Below, piece by piece: positions 1 through 6,561 of a DNA stretch of 25,205 bases (position 1 is the first letter of the stretch; each line of letters starts with the position of its first letter). The DNA lies in contig JAJTZC010000018.1 in assembly GCA_032906705.1 (NCBI GenBank), forward strand, positions 1-25,205, in the 5' to 3' direction. This DNA comes from DASPPF01 sp032906705 (lineage in GTDB: Archaea; Thermoproteota; Nitrososphaeria; Nitrososphaerales; Gagatemarchaeaceae). The notes beneath the pieces are model-generated. The model saw only the letters and a list, made by a program, of their open reading frames with translations. It ran no database searches and was not told the origin of the DNA. The translations under genes and the position numbers were made by a program.

Positions 1-1446
1 GCCGGTCCGACCATCATCTCCGACCTCGGCGGCCTGAGCCTCTACGCATGGGTGTTCAGCTCTTTCATAATCGTGCAGACAATCGTCATTCCGATCTTTG
101 GGAAGCTCTCCGACCTCTACGGGCGGAAGAGGTTCTTCCTGCTGGGCCTCATCTTGTTCATGGTCGGCTCGGCGCTCTCCGGCGCCTCGCAGGACATCTA
201 TCAGCTCATCGCCTTCAGGGCCTTGCAGGGCATCGGCTTCGGCGCCTTCGTCCCTGCCACGATTGCCATAGCCGGCGACCTGTTTCCTCCGGAGAAAAGG
301 GGGCGGGTTCAAGGGTTGCTCTTCTCTGTGAACGGAATAGCGTTCGCGGTGGCCCCGGCCGCGGGCTCATACCTGACCGAGACGATCAATTGGAGGTGGA
401 TATTCTACATCAATCTCCCGATCGGAATCGCATCCTTCATCATCATCTACCTGGCCTTGCGCGAATCAAGGAACCCGGGGGCGAGCGCTTTCAGCGACTG
501 GGCCGGGGCTTCGGCTCTTACCGGCTTCATCGCGCTGCTCATGCTGGGCCTGTTCCTCGGAGGGTCCACGTTCGACTGGCTTTCCGTTCCCGAGTTCTCT
601 CTGTTCGCCGGAAGCGCGCTCGTTCTTTTGGCCTTCGCCATGGTAGAGAGACGTGCGAAAGACCCTGTGCTCCCGCCCCGTCTCTTCAGGATAAGGACGA
701 TCTCGGCAGCTACCGGAGTCAACATACTACGCGCCATGGTCCTCTTCGGGCTGATTGCCTACCTTCCGCTCTACGCGCAGGCCGTGCTGGGTGCGAGCGT
801 CTCTGAGGTGAGGAACGCCGTCTACGCGTTGGCGCTCCCGCTGACCCTGGGCATTCTCCTGAGCGGGGCGGCTCTTTCGAGGCTGGGCTACAGGAACATC
901 ATACTCATCGGGGCCGGGAGCCTAGTGGCCGGGCTGGTGGCCTTGCAATCTCTCAGTTCCTCGTCGTCCTTGATCCAGCTGATGGAGCTGGAAGTCCCGA
1001 TAGGGCTGGCAAGCGGCCTGATGATTCCGCCGACCATAGTCGCATTCCAGAACTCGGTCCGCAAGACGGAGATCGGCGTCGGCTCAGCTCTCGCGGCCTT
1101 CACTTTGAACCTGGGCGCGGCCTTGGGAGTCTCGATTCTCGGGGCGATTCAAACCAACGGTTTCAGGACCCAACTGACAAGCCTGCTTGCAGGCATCCCG
1201 CCCGCAGGCAGAGCGGTGCTCGGCGACCCCAACGTCGTCGGGACGGTCCTCGCGTCGCCTGCGGCGCTCGCCAAACTCCTGGCGGGATATCCGACCCTTG
1301 CGGCAATCATCCCCAAGCTGAGGGAAGCATTCTCACAATCCATCCTGGGCTTGCTTCTAGTCTTGCTCGGGGCCAGCATCGCAGTCCTCTTGGCGGCTCT
1401 CCTGATTAAGGGAGAATGGCCAAAGGCCGTCCAAAAGTCAGAATGA
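1..1446 (+). CDS. MFS drug exporter, DHA2-like (5' end missing)
   Basis: The reading frame is open from base 1, so the gene starts before the window; the GTG at 52 is only an internal codon. The protein is a polytopic membrane transporter of the major facilitator superfamily. The loop 2-3 signature G-K-L-S-D-L-Y-G-R-K-R lies near the visible N-terminus. A long run of hydrophobic segments follows, with R-A-L-Q-G-I-G-F-G-A and a PAAGSYL stretch typical of proton-driven drug antiporters. The visible part (about 481 residues) is long enough for the 14-helix DHA2 (EmrB/QacA) type, with one or two N-terminal helices missing. It ends in a short basic cytoplasmic tail. Substrate cannot be read from sequence. 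The next gene (TFB) has its own promoter, so no operon link is visible on this side. Confidence 0.9.
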   Translation, partial: AGPTIISDLGGLSLYAWVFSSFIIVQTIVIPIFGKLSDLYGRKRFFLLGLILFMVGSALSGASQDIYQLIAFRALQGIGFGAFVPATIAIAGDLFPPEKRGRVQGLLFSVNGIAFAVAPAAGSYLTETINWRWIFYINLPIGIASFIIIYLALRESRNPGASAFSDWAGASALTGFIALLMLGLFLGGSTFDWLSVPEFSLFAGSALVLLAFAMVERRAKDPVLPPRLFRIRTISAATGVNILRAMVLFGLIAYLPLYAQAVLGASVSEVRNAVYALALPLTLGILLSGAALSRLGYRNIILIGAGSLVAGLVALQSLSSSSSLIQLMELEVPIGLASGLMIPPTIVAFQNSVRKTEIGVGSALAAFTLNLGAALGVSILGAIQTNGFRTQLTSLLAGIPPAGRAVLGDPNVVGTVLASPAALAKLLAGYPTLAAIIPKLREAFSQSILGLLLVLLGASIAVLLAALLIKGEWPKAVQKSE

Positions 1447-1620
1447 GCAGACCCAAACATCCAGCCCAGGTTGCTCTCCGAGCTGGCATTGGCCGTTCTG
1501 AATGACCGGAATCGTGGCAGCTTCTGCCTTACCTTCGGCAGGATTCTAGACGTGCGACAAGGATTCGGCGATGATAGCCAGCACCTAGAACTGGCTGAAT
1601 CTGGCTCGGGCGACCCGTCC

Positions 1621-1630
1621 CTTATATACT
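1621..1630 (+). promoter_or_regulatory. TATA box of the TFB gene
   Basis: The run CTTATATACT is a good archaeal TATA element in the MFS-TFB gap. Transcription should begin about 25 nt downstream, close to the TTG at 1649. That TTG is in the TFB frame but is followed by an in-frame TGA at 1676-1678. Confidence 0.6.
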
Positions 1631-1714
1631 AGGACGGTAAGCTACTACTTGGAAAACGCGGTTATTTCCTCTACGTGATTCAAAATAACAACCAGCACCA
1701 ACTTTTCGCGGCTC

Positions 1715-2623
1715 CTGAAGCAAGAGAGGAGTACGGACAGATGCCCCAGATGCGGCAAGAGCAAGATGGTGGTTGACGGCACGGGGTCGGAGTTCTATTG
1801 CAGCGACTGTGGCCTGGTCATCAAGGAGAAGATGATTGACATGGGTCCGGAATGGAGGACCTTCTCGAGCGACGAAAAGGGCGACCGCAGCAGGACTGGG
1901 ATTCCCACATCGATAGCCATCCACGACATGGGGCTGGCCACGGTAATAGGAGGCGTCAACAAAGACGCATCAGGCAGGGCATTGTCAGGGTCGATGAAGT
2001 CCACGGTCGAGAGGCTGAGGACATGGGACAGAAGGAGCCAAGCCCACGAGTCCACGGACAGGAACCTCCGTCAGGCGTTCAACGAGCTGCGAAGGTTCGG
2101 AGACAAACTTGCGATATCAGAGTCCGTCACGGAGAAGGCCGCATATTTCTACAGGAAGGCGCTCGAGAGGAAACTGGTCAGGGGAAGGTCCATCACGGCC
2201 ATCATAGCGGCGTCGCTCTACGCAGCCTGCAGGGACGGCCAGATTCCAAGAACCCTGAAGGACATAGCCGCGGTGAGCAACGTCAAGAAGAAGGACCTCG
2301 CAAGGTCGTACAGGCTCCTGCACAGGGAGATGGATTTCAAAATGCCGGTGGCCGAGGCGTCGAGGTGCGTATCTGGGATCGCGTCCAGGGCACAGATGTC
2401 TGAGAAGACACAAAGAAGGGCGCGCGAGATTCTGCTCAGGGCCAAGCAAATGGGAATTTCAGCCGGCAAGGACCCAATGGGGCTGGCGGCTTCGGCACTA
2501 TACGTCGCCTGCACGCTTGAAGGCGAAGAAAAGACGCAGAAGGACGTCGCTGAAGCAGCGGGTGTGACCGAGGTCACGATCAGGAACAGGTACAAGGGTC
2601 TCAGAGAGGCCCTCGGAATCTGA
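1715..2623 (+). CDS. tfb: Transcription initiation factor B (TFB, TFIIB homologue)
   Basis: TFB bridges TATA-bound TBP and RNA polymerase and positions the start site. Numbering from the CTG at 1715, the zinc ribbon uses C10-x2-C13 and C29-x2-C32. It is followed by the B-reader/B-finger segment (GPEWR, then D-R-S-R-T-G) and two cyclin-like repeats; a C-terminal helix-turn-helix reads E-A-A-G-V-T-E-V-T-I-R-N-R. Length (302 aa) is normal. The start is unresolved. The first in-frame ATG is at 1766, which would remove the first zinc-ligand pair. The frame is open only back to 1679 and contains no ATG, GTG or TTG before 1766. CTG 1715 gives a sensible nine-residue tail before the ribbon but has no Shine-Dalgarno. 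Alternatives are a leaderless TTG at 1649 with an in-frame TGA, or a single-base sequence error. The family call is secure; the N-terminus is not. Confidence 0.93.
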   Translation: MKQERSTDRCPRCGKSKMVVDGTGSEFYCSDCGLVIKEKMIDMGPEWRTFSSDEKGDRSRTGIPTSIAIHDMGLATVIGGVNKDASGRALSGSMKSTVERLRTWDRRSQAHESTDRNLRQAFNELRRFGDKLAISESVTEKAAYFYRKALERKLVRGRSITAIIAASLYAACRDGQIPRTLKDIAAVSNVKKKDLARSYRLLHREMDFKMPVAEASRCVSGIASRAQMSEKTQRRAREILLRAKQMGISAGKDPMGLAASALYVACTLEGEEKTQKDVAEAAGVTEVTIRNRYKGLREALGI

Positions 2624-2772
2624 GGCCTGGTTTCAAGACATTCAGAAAAAGAACCCCTGCGCCCAGCAATGCCGCGCAAATCAGGCGCCCATCCTCCACC
2701 CTCACAGGCATTAGATGGGTTCTCTCGAGCAGGCGACGAGGTCTGATCCGGCGTCCGCTTCATTAAGGGCTG

Positions 2773-3456
2773 TTATTTCGAAGTCTCTTCGCTTAGGACC
2801 TGGTAGGCTTTGGGCCCCAGCCTCTCCTGCATGACTAATACGACGTCTTCGTAGCTCAAGAACGCGTCGAGAATGCTCACCCCGTTCCGGTAAAGCAGCT
2901 CCGTGATGAACGACGCGATTCCAGGGACTTTCTCCGCGGACGGGGACAACCGAATCGTGACCTTGGCTACGTCCCTCTTGAACGACGCCTCGTAGTTCCC
3001 CCACAGCGCCTTCTCGAGGAGTTTCGCGTCTGCCTCCTCGGCGATTATCTTGACCGAGTTGGGTAGCTGGAAGACGTTAGGTAAGCCGCTGAACTTGTCT
3101 TTCAATTTCAGGAAATCTTGCAGAATCTGGTGTTGCTGGGCAGCCTTCGCCCCGACCGTCACGTCGACCATCCCTCCCGCGAGCTCGAGTTTCGAGCCCT
3201 TCAGGCTGGCCGACATCTCTTCGATGCTTCCCTCGGCCAGGCTATCCGAGAACCTCTTGATCGCCACCACGATTGTCGCCATCTTGGCCTTCTTCCCAGT
3301 CAGCTCCTCCACATCGGATGAGATTTTGGAAGCGAGCGCATGGTAATTGACTATCCTCAGCTTCAGCGACTCGAGCACCACGTAGTTCCGTGAGATGACC
3401 GTCGACACGGCTTCGCTCACCGGAACTCCGTTCCTGTGTGAGAGTAAGGTCGCCAT
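2773..3456 (-). CDS. ACT-like regulatory protein, function unknown
   Basis: A 227-aa soluble protein with no signal or membrane segment. Residues 1-75 look helical and could be a winged-helix-like module (SEAVSTVISRNYVVLES, then SSDVEELTGKKAKMATIVVAIKRF). The C-terminal part (about 165-222) has the beta-alpha pattern of an ACT ligand-binding domain (V-P-G-I-A-S-F-I-T-E-L-L-Y-R-N-G-V-S-I-L-D). ACT domains usually bind amino acids. The ATG start is supported by a Shine-Dalgarno-like GGAGGTG on the minus strand about 10 nt upstream. The gene diverges from the Lrp-type gene at 3554 across a palindrome-rich promoter, which suggests related small-molecule sensing. A T-rich stretch on its own strand near 2641-2655 could terminate it. 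DNA binding is not demonstrated by any clear motif. Confidence 0.6.
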   Translation of the reverse strand: MATLLSHRNGVPVSEAVSTVISRNYVVLESLKLRIVNYHALASKISSDVEELTGKKAKMATIVVAIKRFSDSLAEGSIEEMSASLKGSKLELAGGMVDVTVGAKAAQQHQILQDFLKLKDKFSGLPNVFQLPNSVKIIAEEADAKLLEKALWGNYEASFKRDVAKVTIRLSPSAEKVPGIASFITELLYRNGVSILDAFLSYEDVVLVMQERLGPKAYQVLSEETSK

Positions 3457-3503
3457 TCCGCCGACCCACCACCTCCGTCAGAATGTGTAATAAATGTAAC
3501 ATC

Positions 3504-3541
3504 AAGGATAGCTATCCTTATATAGTGTCATAGGTATGACA
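3504..3541. promoter_or_regulatory. Two palindromes flanking a TATA box between divergent regulators
   Basis: AAGGATAGCTATCCTT (3504-3519) is a perfect 16-bp palindrome. TGTCATAGGTATGACA (3526-3541) is a 7-bp inverted repeat around GG. The TATA element TTATATAG lies between and partly inside them, about 30 nt before the ATG at 3554. Dimeric repressors commonly bind such sites, and occupancy here would block TBP/TFB. The divergent gene has its own AT-rich element (minus-strand TTTATTA near 3489-3495). Confidence 0.55.
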
Positions 3542-3553
3542 GTTTGAAATAAA

Positions 3554-4063
3554 ATGATATCCGCAAACATGAATCCAACAACCATCATCGCATCTGTTCA
3601 GCCGAGGATGCTCAGCCAAGTAACCGAGCAACTAAGGCGCTTCACAGGAATCACCTACTTCTCACCCACAACCGGCAGGTTCGATCTAGCCATCGAGCTG
3701 AAGGCCGCCGACCAAAGACAGGTCTACGAGTGGGTCAACAAGATCCGGGCCATCACCGGGGTCACCTCGACAAGAACCTACACGCCTTTCGAAGGCTTTG
3801 CAAACGGCAAGAACGTTCAGGCAACTGACGCGCTCGCCCTAGTTCTGTGCAGAGTCAACGAGAACGCGCAGAAGGTCCTCCAATCCCTAGAACAGCAATC
3901 ACACATCCGCAATGCATTCGTCGTACCGGGCGAATTCGACATCCTAGCTACCGTGTACGGAAAGAACCAAGACGAGCTTCTCTCCCAGGTTGCGAAGATC
4001 TCCGAAGTGCAAGGCGTGAAGTCAACCGAGACGCTGTTAGCCTACCACCCCACCTGGGCGTAG
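3554..4063 (+). CDS. Lrp/AsnC-type protein with two RAM domains and no HTH
   Basis: The 169-aa protein contains two consecutive Lrp/AsnC effector (RAM, alpha-beta sandwich) units: residues about 8-75 (TTIIASVQ ... ITGVTSTRTYTPFEGF) and about 83-169 (ALALVLCRVNENAQKVLQSL ... GEFDILATVYG ... VQGVKSTETLLAYHP). The second holds the classic G-x-x-D-I-L element of the family. There is no N-terminal helix-turn-helix, so it is probably not a direct DNA binder. Stand-alone RAM proteins are known in archaea and may sense amino acids or pair with full-length Lrp proteins. The ATG at 3554 lies about 30 nt from the TATA box; ATG 3569 is an alternative start. It diverges from the ACT-like gene, and the promoter carries two palindromes. 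Confidence 0.8.
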   Translation: MISANMNPTTIIASVQPRMLSQVTEQLRRFTGITYFSPTTGRFDLAIELKAADQRQVYEWVNKIRAITGVTSTRTYTPFEGFANGKNVQATDALALVLCRVNENAQKVLQSLEQQSHIRNAFVVPGEFDILATVYGKNQDELLSQVAKISEVQGVKSTETLLAYHPTWA

Positions 4064-4309
4064 GCGCCGTTTTTCTTATTACGAGAAGTCATCTTTGTCT
4101 GGGTCGGGGTTTGCACAGCCGCTGGGCAAGCCCCTCTCCGAGCCTCGTGACGAACCTAATTTCCCACGGCTGGAACTTTGGCGAAGCATTCAGTAAATCA
4201 TATCGAGTCGGTCAATAACCACAAAATTAGTAGCGAACGTAAGTCAGGCCACGGTCAATCCGAGAGCTAAGCTTGATCTAGGATCGCGTCATACCCACCA
4301 TTCCTAGGC

Positions 4310-5071
4310 TTGGAACTGAACCTGTTTGTGCAGGAATCGACATACAAGAGTGCTTCGCAACTTGCCAGACAATCAACAGAAAAGTGGACTCTCGACAACT
4401 TCTACTGCGCCTCCTGCGGAGCCGATTTGTCTCCTTACCCAGCCAACACACCAGTCTACGACTTTCACTCGCCCGAGTGTCGTGAGAGATTCCAGCTGAA
4501 AGCCTCCAGAAGGCCGTTCGGGAAGTCGGTACTGGATTCCGAATACAACACGGCCTTTAGGAGCGTCATGCAAGACGCGTATCCGTCGCTAATCCTCCTG
4601 CATTACGAGCCCATGAAATGGATCGTCACAGACCTCGATCTCATCCACAGAGCCTGTATCACATCAAGTTGTCTCATTCCACGAAAGGCGCTCGGTCATA
4701 ACGCCAGGCGTGCAGGATGGCGAGGATGTCTCATCTCGTTGGCTGAAGTACCGACCCTTGGGCGGATCAACGTCGTAAGAAACGGAGTCGTTCGCCCTCA
4801 ATCAGAAGTTCTCTCGCAATGGAAACAGAGCGAACGATTGTTGGAAACAGAACCTCAAGCCCGCGGATGGCTTGCCGATGTCTTGAGGTGCGTCGAGCAG
4901 CTCCATTCGACATTCACGTTGGAGAACGTATATTCCTTCGAAGCCAAACTTGCCGCGAATCACCCGAACAATCGGAATGTCCGGGCCAAGATACGTCAGC
5001 AGTTACAGTTGTTGCGAGACCTCGGCTTCGTCGAATTCGTGACGCCGGGTACATACCGACGTCTGAGGTAG
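4310..5071 (+). CDS. DpnI-like methyl-directed restriction endonuclease
   Basis: The 253-aa protein aligns along its whole length with DpnI (254 aa) as I recall that sequence, from M-E-L-x and TYKSxSQxAR to the C-terminal IRQQLQxLRD and YRxLR. DpnI (type IIM) cuts GATC only when the adenine is methylated and acts against DNA from Dam-methylating sources. Residues 1-180 form the PD-(D/E)XK nuclease; 184-253 form the winged helix that also reads the methylated site. D51 matches catalytic D53 and K64 matches K66, but the middle acidic residue (E64 in DpnI) is Q62. Zinc ligands C33, C36 and C57 are kept; DpnI C56 aligns with S54, and H53 next to it may substitute. The methyladenine-pocket tryptophan (W138 in DpnI) is W137. 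The TTG start is supported by the matching N-terminus. Sampled GC is low (28/60 at 4321-4380, 29/60 at 4621-4680), suggesting transfer. No methyltransferase is adjacent, as expected for this enzyme type. Confidence 0.92.
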   Translation: MELNLFVQESTYKSASQLARQSTEKWTLDNFYCASCGADLSPYPANTPVYDFHSPECRERFQLKASRRPFGKSVLDSEYNTAFRSVMQDAYPSLILLHYEPMKWIVTDLDLIHRACITSSCLIPRKALGHNARRAGWRGCLISLAEVPTLGRINVVRNGVVRPQSEVLSQWKQSERLLETEPQARGWLADVLRCVEQLHSTFTLENVYSFEAKLAANHPNNRNVRAKIRQQLQLLRDLGFVEFVTPGTYRRLR

Positions 5072-5078
5072 TGTGAGA

Positions 5079-5166
5079 TGCCGCGGGTCGGATTTGAGCC
5101 GACGACAACCCGGTCTTCAGCCGGGTGCTCTCCCTAGCCCCATTGGTCAGGCTGAGCTACCGCGGC
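5079..5166 (-). tRNA. tRNA-Phe (GAA) with a probable 14-nt D-loop intron
   Basis: The minus strand folds as a tRNA: acceptor GCCGCGG/CCGCGGC (5160-5166 with 5080-5086), D-stem GCTC/GAGC, anticodon stem CCCGG/CCGGG around CTGAAGA (anticodon GAA at 5116-5118), T-stem GTCGG/CCGAC, discriminator A at 5079, and no encoded CCA. The D-loop is 23 nt instead of about 9. Removing 14 nt (5134-5147) restores AGCCTGGGA, with G18-G19 present, and a 74-nt mature tRNA. T-loop position 54 is C (loop CTCAAAT) rather than the usual T. Upstream on its strand is an AT-rich TTCTTAATT near 5195. The identity rests on the clear anticodon arm. Confidence 0.9.
5134..5147 (-). other. Candidate noncanonical tRNA intron (bulge-helix-bulge)
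   Basis: In tRNA orientation the D-loop reads AGCC, TGA, CC, AAT, GG, GGCT, AGG, GA. AGCC pairs with GGCT as a 4-bp central helix flanked by 3-nt bulges TGA and AGG. The archaeal splicing endonuclease cuts after the second bulge base. Cutting TG/A and AG/G releases exactly 14 nt and leaves a standard D-loop. The inner helix is only 2 bp, so this would be a relaxed bulge-helix-bulge. Confidence 0.65.
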
Positions 5167-5233
5167 ACCAACACCGCGCGGCGCTGGCACCGAATTAAGA
5201 ATTTCTTCCAGTGAAACACTTAAAGGAGTTCGA

Positions 5234-5248
5234 GGGGCGAAACGCCCC
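5234..5248 (+). promoter_or_regulatory. Perfect hairpin at the start of the SRPBCC gene
   Basis: GGGGCG-AAA-CGCCCC is a 6-bp GC stem with a 3-nt loop ending 2 nt before the TTG at 5251. It lies downstream of the TATA-like ACTTAAAGG (about 5217-5225), around the expected transcription start. It could be an operator or an RNA hairpin affecting initiation. Role unknown. Confidence 0.3.
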
Positions 5249-5250
5249 CG

Positions 5251-5703
5251 TTGAAGCAAGCCGCGGTGGAGACGTATCACCTCTCAAAGACCTTCAAGGC
5301 GCCGCTCAGATTCGTCTTCGCCTGGTGCACCGACTACCGCGAGGACGACCCAAAGATGCTCGGCTCCAAGAACAGGCGCATGATTTTGGTCCGCAACCGC
5401 AAGATAATTGCTTGGTGGGTCAAGACCAAGAACCCGGGCTCCAAGTTCGACCCGATCCGCGTGGTGTGGCTCCGGCCTCCGAACTCATGGCATCTTGATA
5501 CCTGCGGAGACGGGAGCGAGATAGGAGACTACAAGCTGAAGGCTCTGCCCGGCGGAAGGACCAAGCTCGACATGACTTTCAAGGTCACCTATGAGAACCC
5601 TAGGGACGTCGAGAGCAGGAAGGAGTGGGAGGCCGACGGCCAAGCCCACTGGGATTCCTACGGAAAGTTCCTTGAACGCGATTACCAAAGGTCGCTACGC
5701 TAA
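5251..5703 (+). CDS. SRPBCC (START-like) domain protein
   Basis: The 150-aa soluble protein matches the SRPBCC/polyketide-cyclase type of helix-grip fold: an N-terminal strand (TYHLSKTFKAPLRFVFAWCTD), several central beta strands, including R-M-I-L-V-R-N-R-K-I-I-A-W-W and G-G-R-T-K-L-D-M-T-F-K-V-T-Y, and a long C-terminal helix (HWDSYGKFLERDYQRSL) that would close a hydrophobic pocket. Members bind lipids or other hydrophobic ligands, or act as cyclases, and function cannot be assigned from fold alone. The TTG at 5251 is about 30 nt from ACTTAAAGG. No operon partner is visible: tRNA-Phe is upstream on the other strand and the next gene converges. Confidence 0.75.
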   Translation: MKQAAVETYHLSKTFKAPLRFVFAWCTDYREDDPKMLGSKNRRMILVRNRKIIAWWVKTKNPGSKFDPIRVVWLRPPNSWHLDTCGDGSEIGDYKLKALPGGRTKLDMTFKVTYENPRDVESRKEWEADGQAHWDSYGKFLERDYQRSLR

Positions 5704-5766
5704 GGACGTTAGAACAAACTTTCGCAATCGGTCGCCAAGAAAAAGAGGGGACCGAGTATCCGCCGT

Positions 5767-6399
5767 CTAACCCTGTATCGTCCCGATCAGACCGACGAGG
5801 TACTCGGACGTTCCTGCCTGTATGTCAAGCGACGCTGTTGCACTCGATCCCGCGAAGCTCCCGTGCGCCATCAACCTGTAGATGACCTGCCCCGTGGGGC
5901 TTGTCGTCCCAGACCCGACGATGCCGTTTGCCGCCCGGTCCATCTGAGCCGAACCTGACGAGAGGTTGTAGGTCACTCCGTTGACGGTCATGCTTCCCGA
6001 TGTTAGAGATAGGGTGTATCCTGCCGCCAGCTTGCCTGTCACTGTGAAGGTGAACGTCCCTGAGGCCGTGCCGTTCTGGCTCGGGGTTCCCGGAACCACG
6101 TACCTTCCTTGTGTGCTGGTCACCGTGATTGTCTGTCCGACTGACAGGTTCGCCTGGTTAGCGATCGCGGAGCGGAAGCCCCCGCGCATCCCTGACCCGG
6201 CACCCTGGAAGCCGAAGCCTCCCTGATGCCCTGCCATCATTCCCTGTAGGTTTGACGCGGCTGCTTGCCTTGTGGACGTAGTTGGCGTTGCCGCCTGCGC
6301 GGAGACCGGGGTCGTCATGGCTGCGTATGCCAGGACCACAACCACCAGTGCCACTGCGGCTGTGACTAATGTCGCTCTTTCGATATTTTTCGTCTGCAT
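5767..6399 (-). CDS. Exported protein of unknown function, Gly/Ser/Thr-rich
   Basis: I do not recognise the family. The ATG at 6399 is preferred over a longer frame from 6471 because a TATA box (AGTATATAGG on this strand, about 6428-6438) lies about 30 nt upstream. From there the protein (210 aa) has a basic start (QTKNIERA), a hydrophobic segment (about residues 10-29) ending in PVSAQA, which looks like a signal peptide or N-terminal anchor, a Gly/Met/Gln-rich stretch (about 50-75), and a beta-rich C-terminal domain (TITVTSTQGRYVV ... TGKLAAGYTLSLTSGSMTVNG ... GQVIYRLMAHGSF ... SLDIQAG). It has no cysteines and resembles surface or matrix proteins. Its neighbours converge on or diverge from it, so it is probably a single-gene transcript. 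Confidence 0.65.
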   Translation of the reverse strand: MQTKNIERATLVTAAVALVVVVLAYAAMTTPVSAQAATPTTSTRQAAASNLQGMMAGHQGGFGFQGAGSGMRGGFRSAIANQANLSVGQTITVTSTQGRYVVPGTPSQNGTASGTFTFTVTGKLAAGYTLSLTSGSMTVNGVTYNLSSGSAQMDRAANGIVGSGTTSPTGQVIYRLMAHGSFAGSSATASLDIQAGTSEYLVGLIGTIQG

Positions 6400-6561
6400 T
6401 CTTCTTCGGGATTTCCGGCGCCCCCGCCCTATATACTGGATTTCCAAGATGATTCCAAGATTGCCGCACAATCTTTAGCGACTGCATGCAAGAACCGGCG
6501 GAGAGCTGGGAGCAGAGGCCCCCTGCTTGCCCGTGGGTGCCTACATTAGCGGAAAATGTAG

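Noticed and set aside
48..806. 252-residue open frame overlapping the MFS gene
   Set aside because: It is Arg/His/Pro-rich with no membrane pattern, while the adjacent frame gives a clear MFS protein with its signature motif. It is a shadow of a GC-rich gene.
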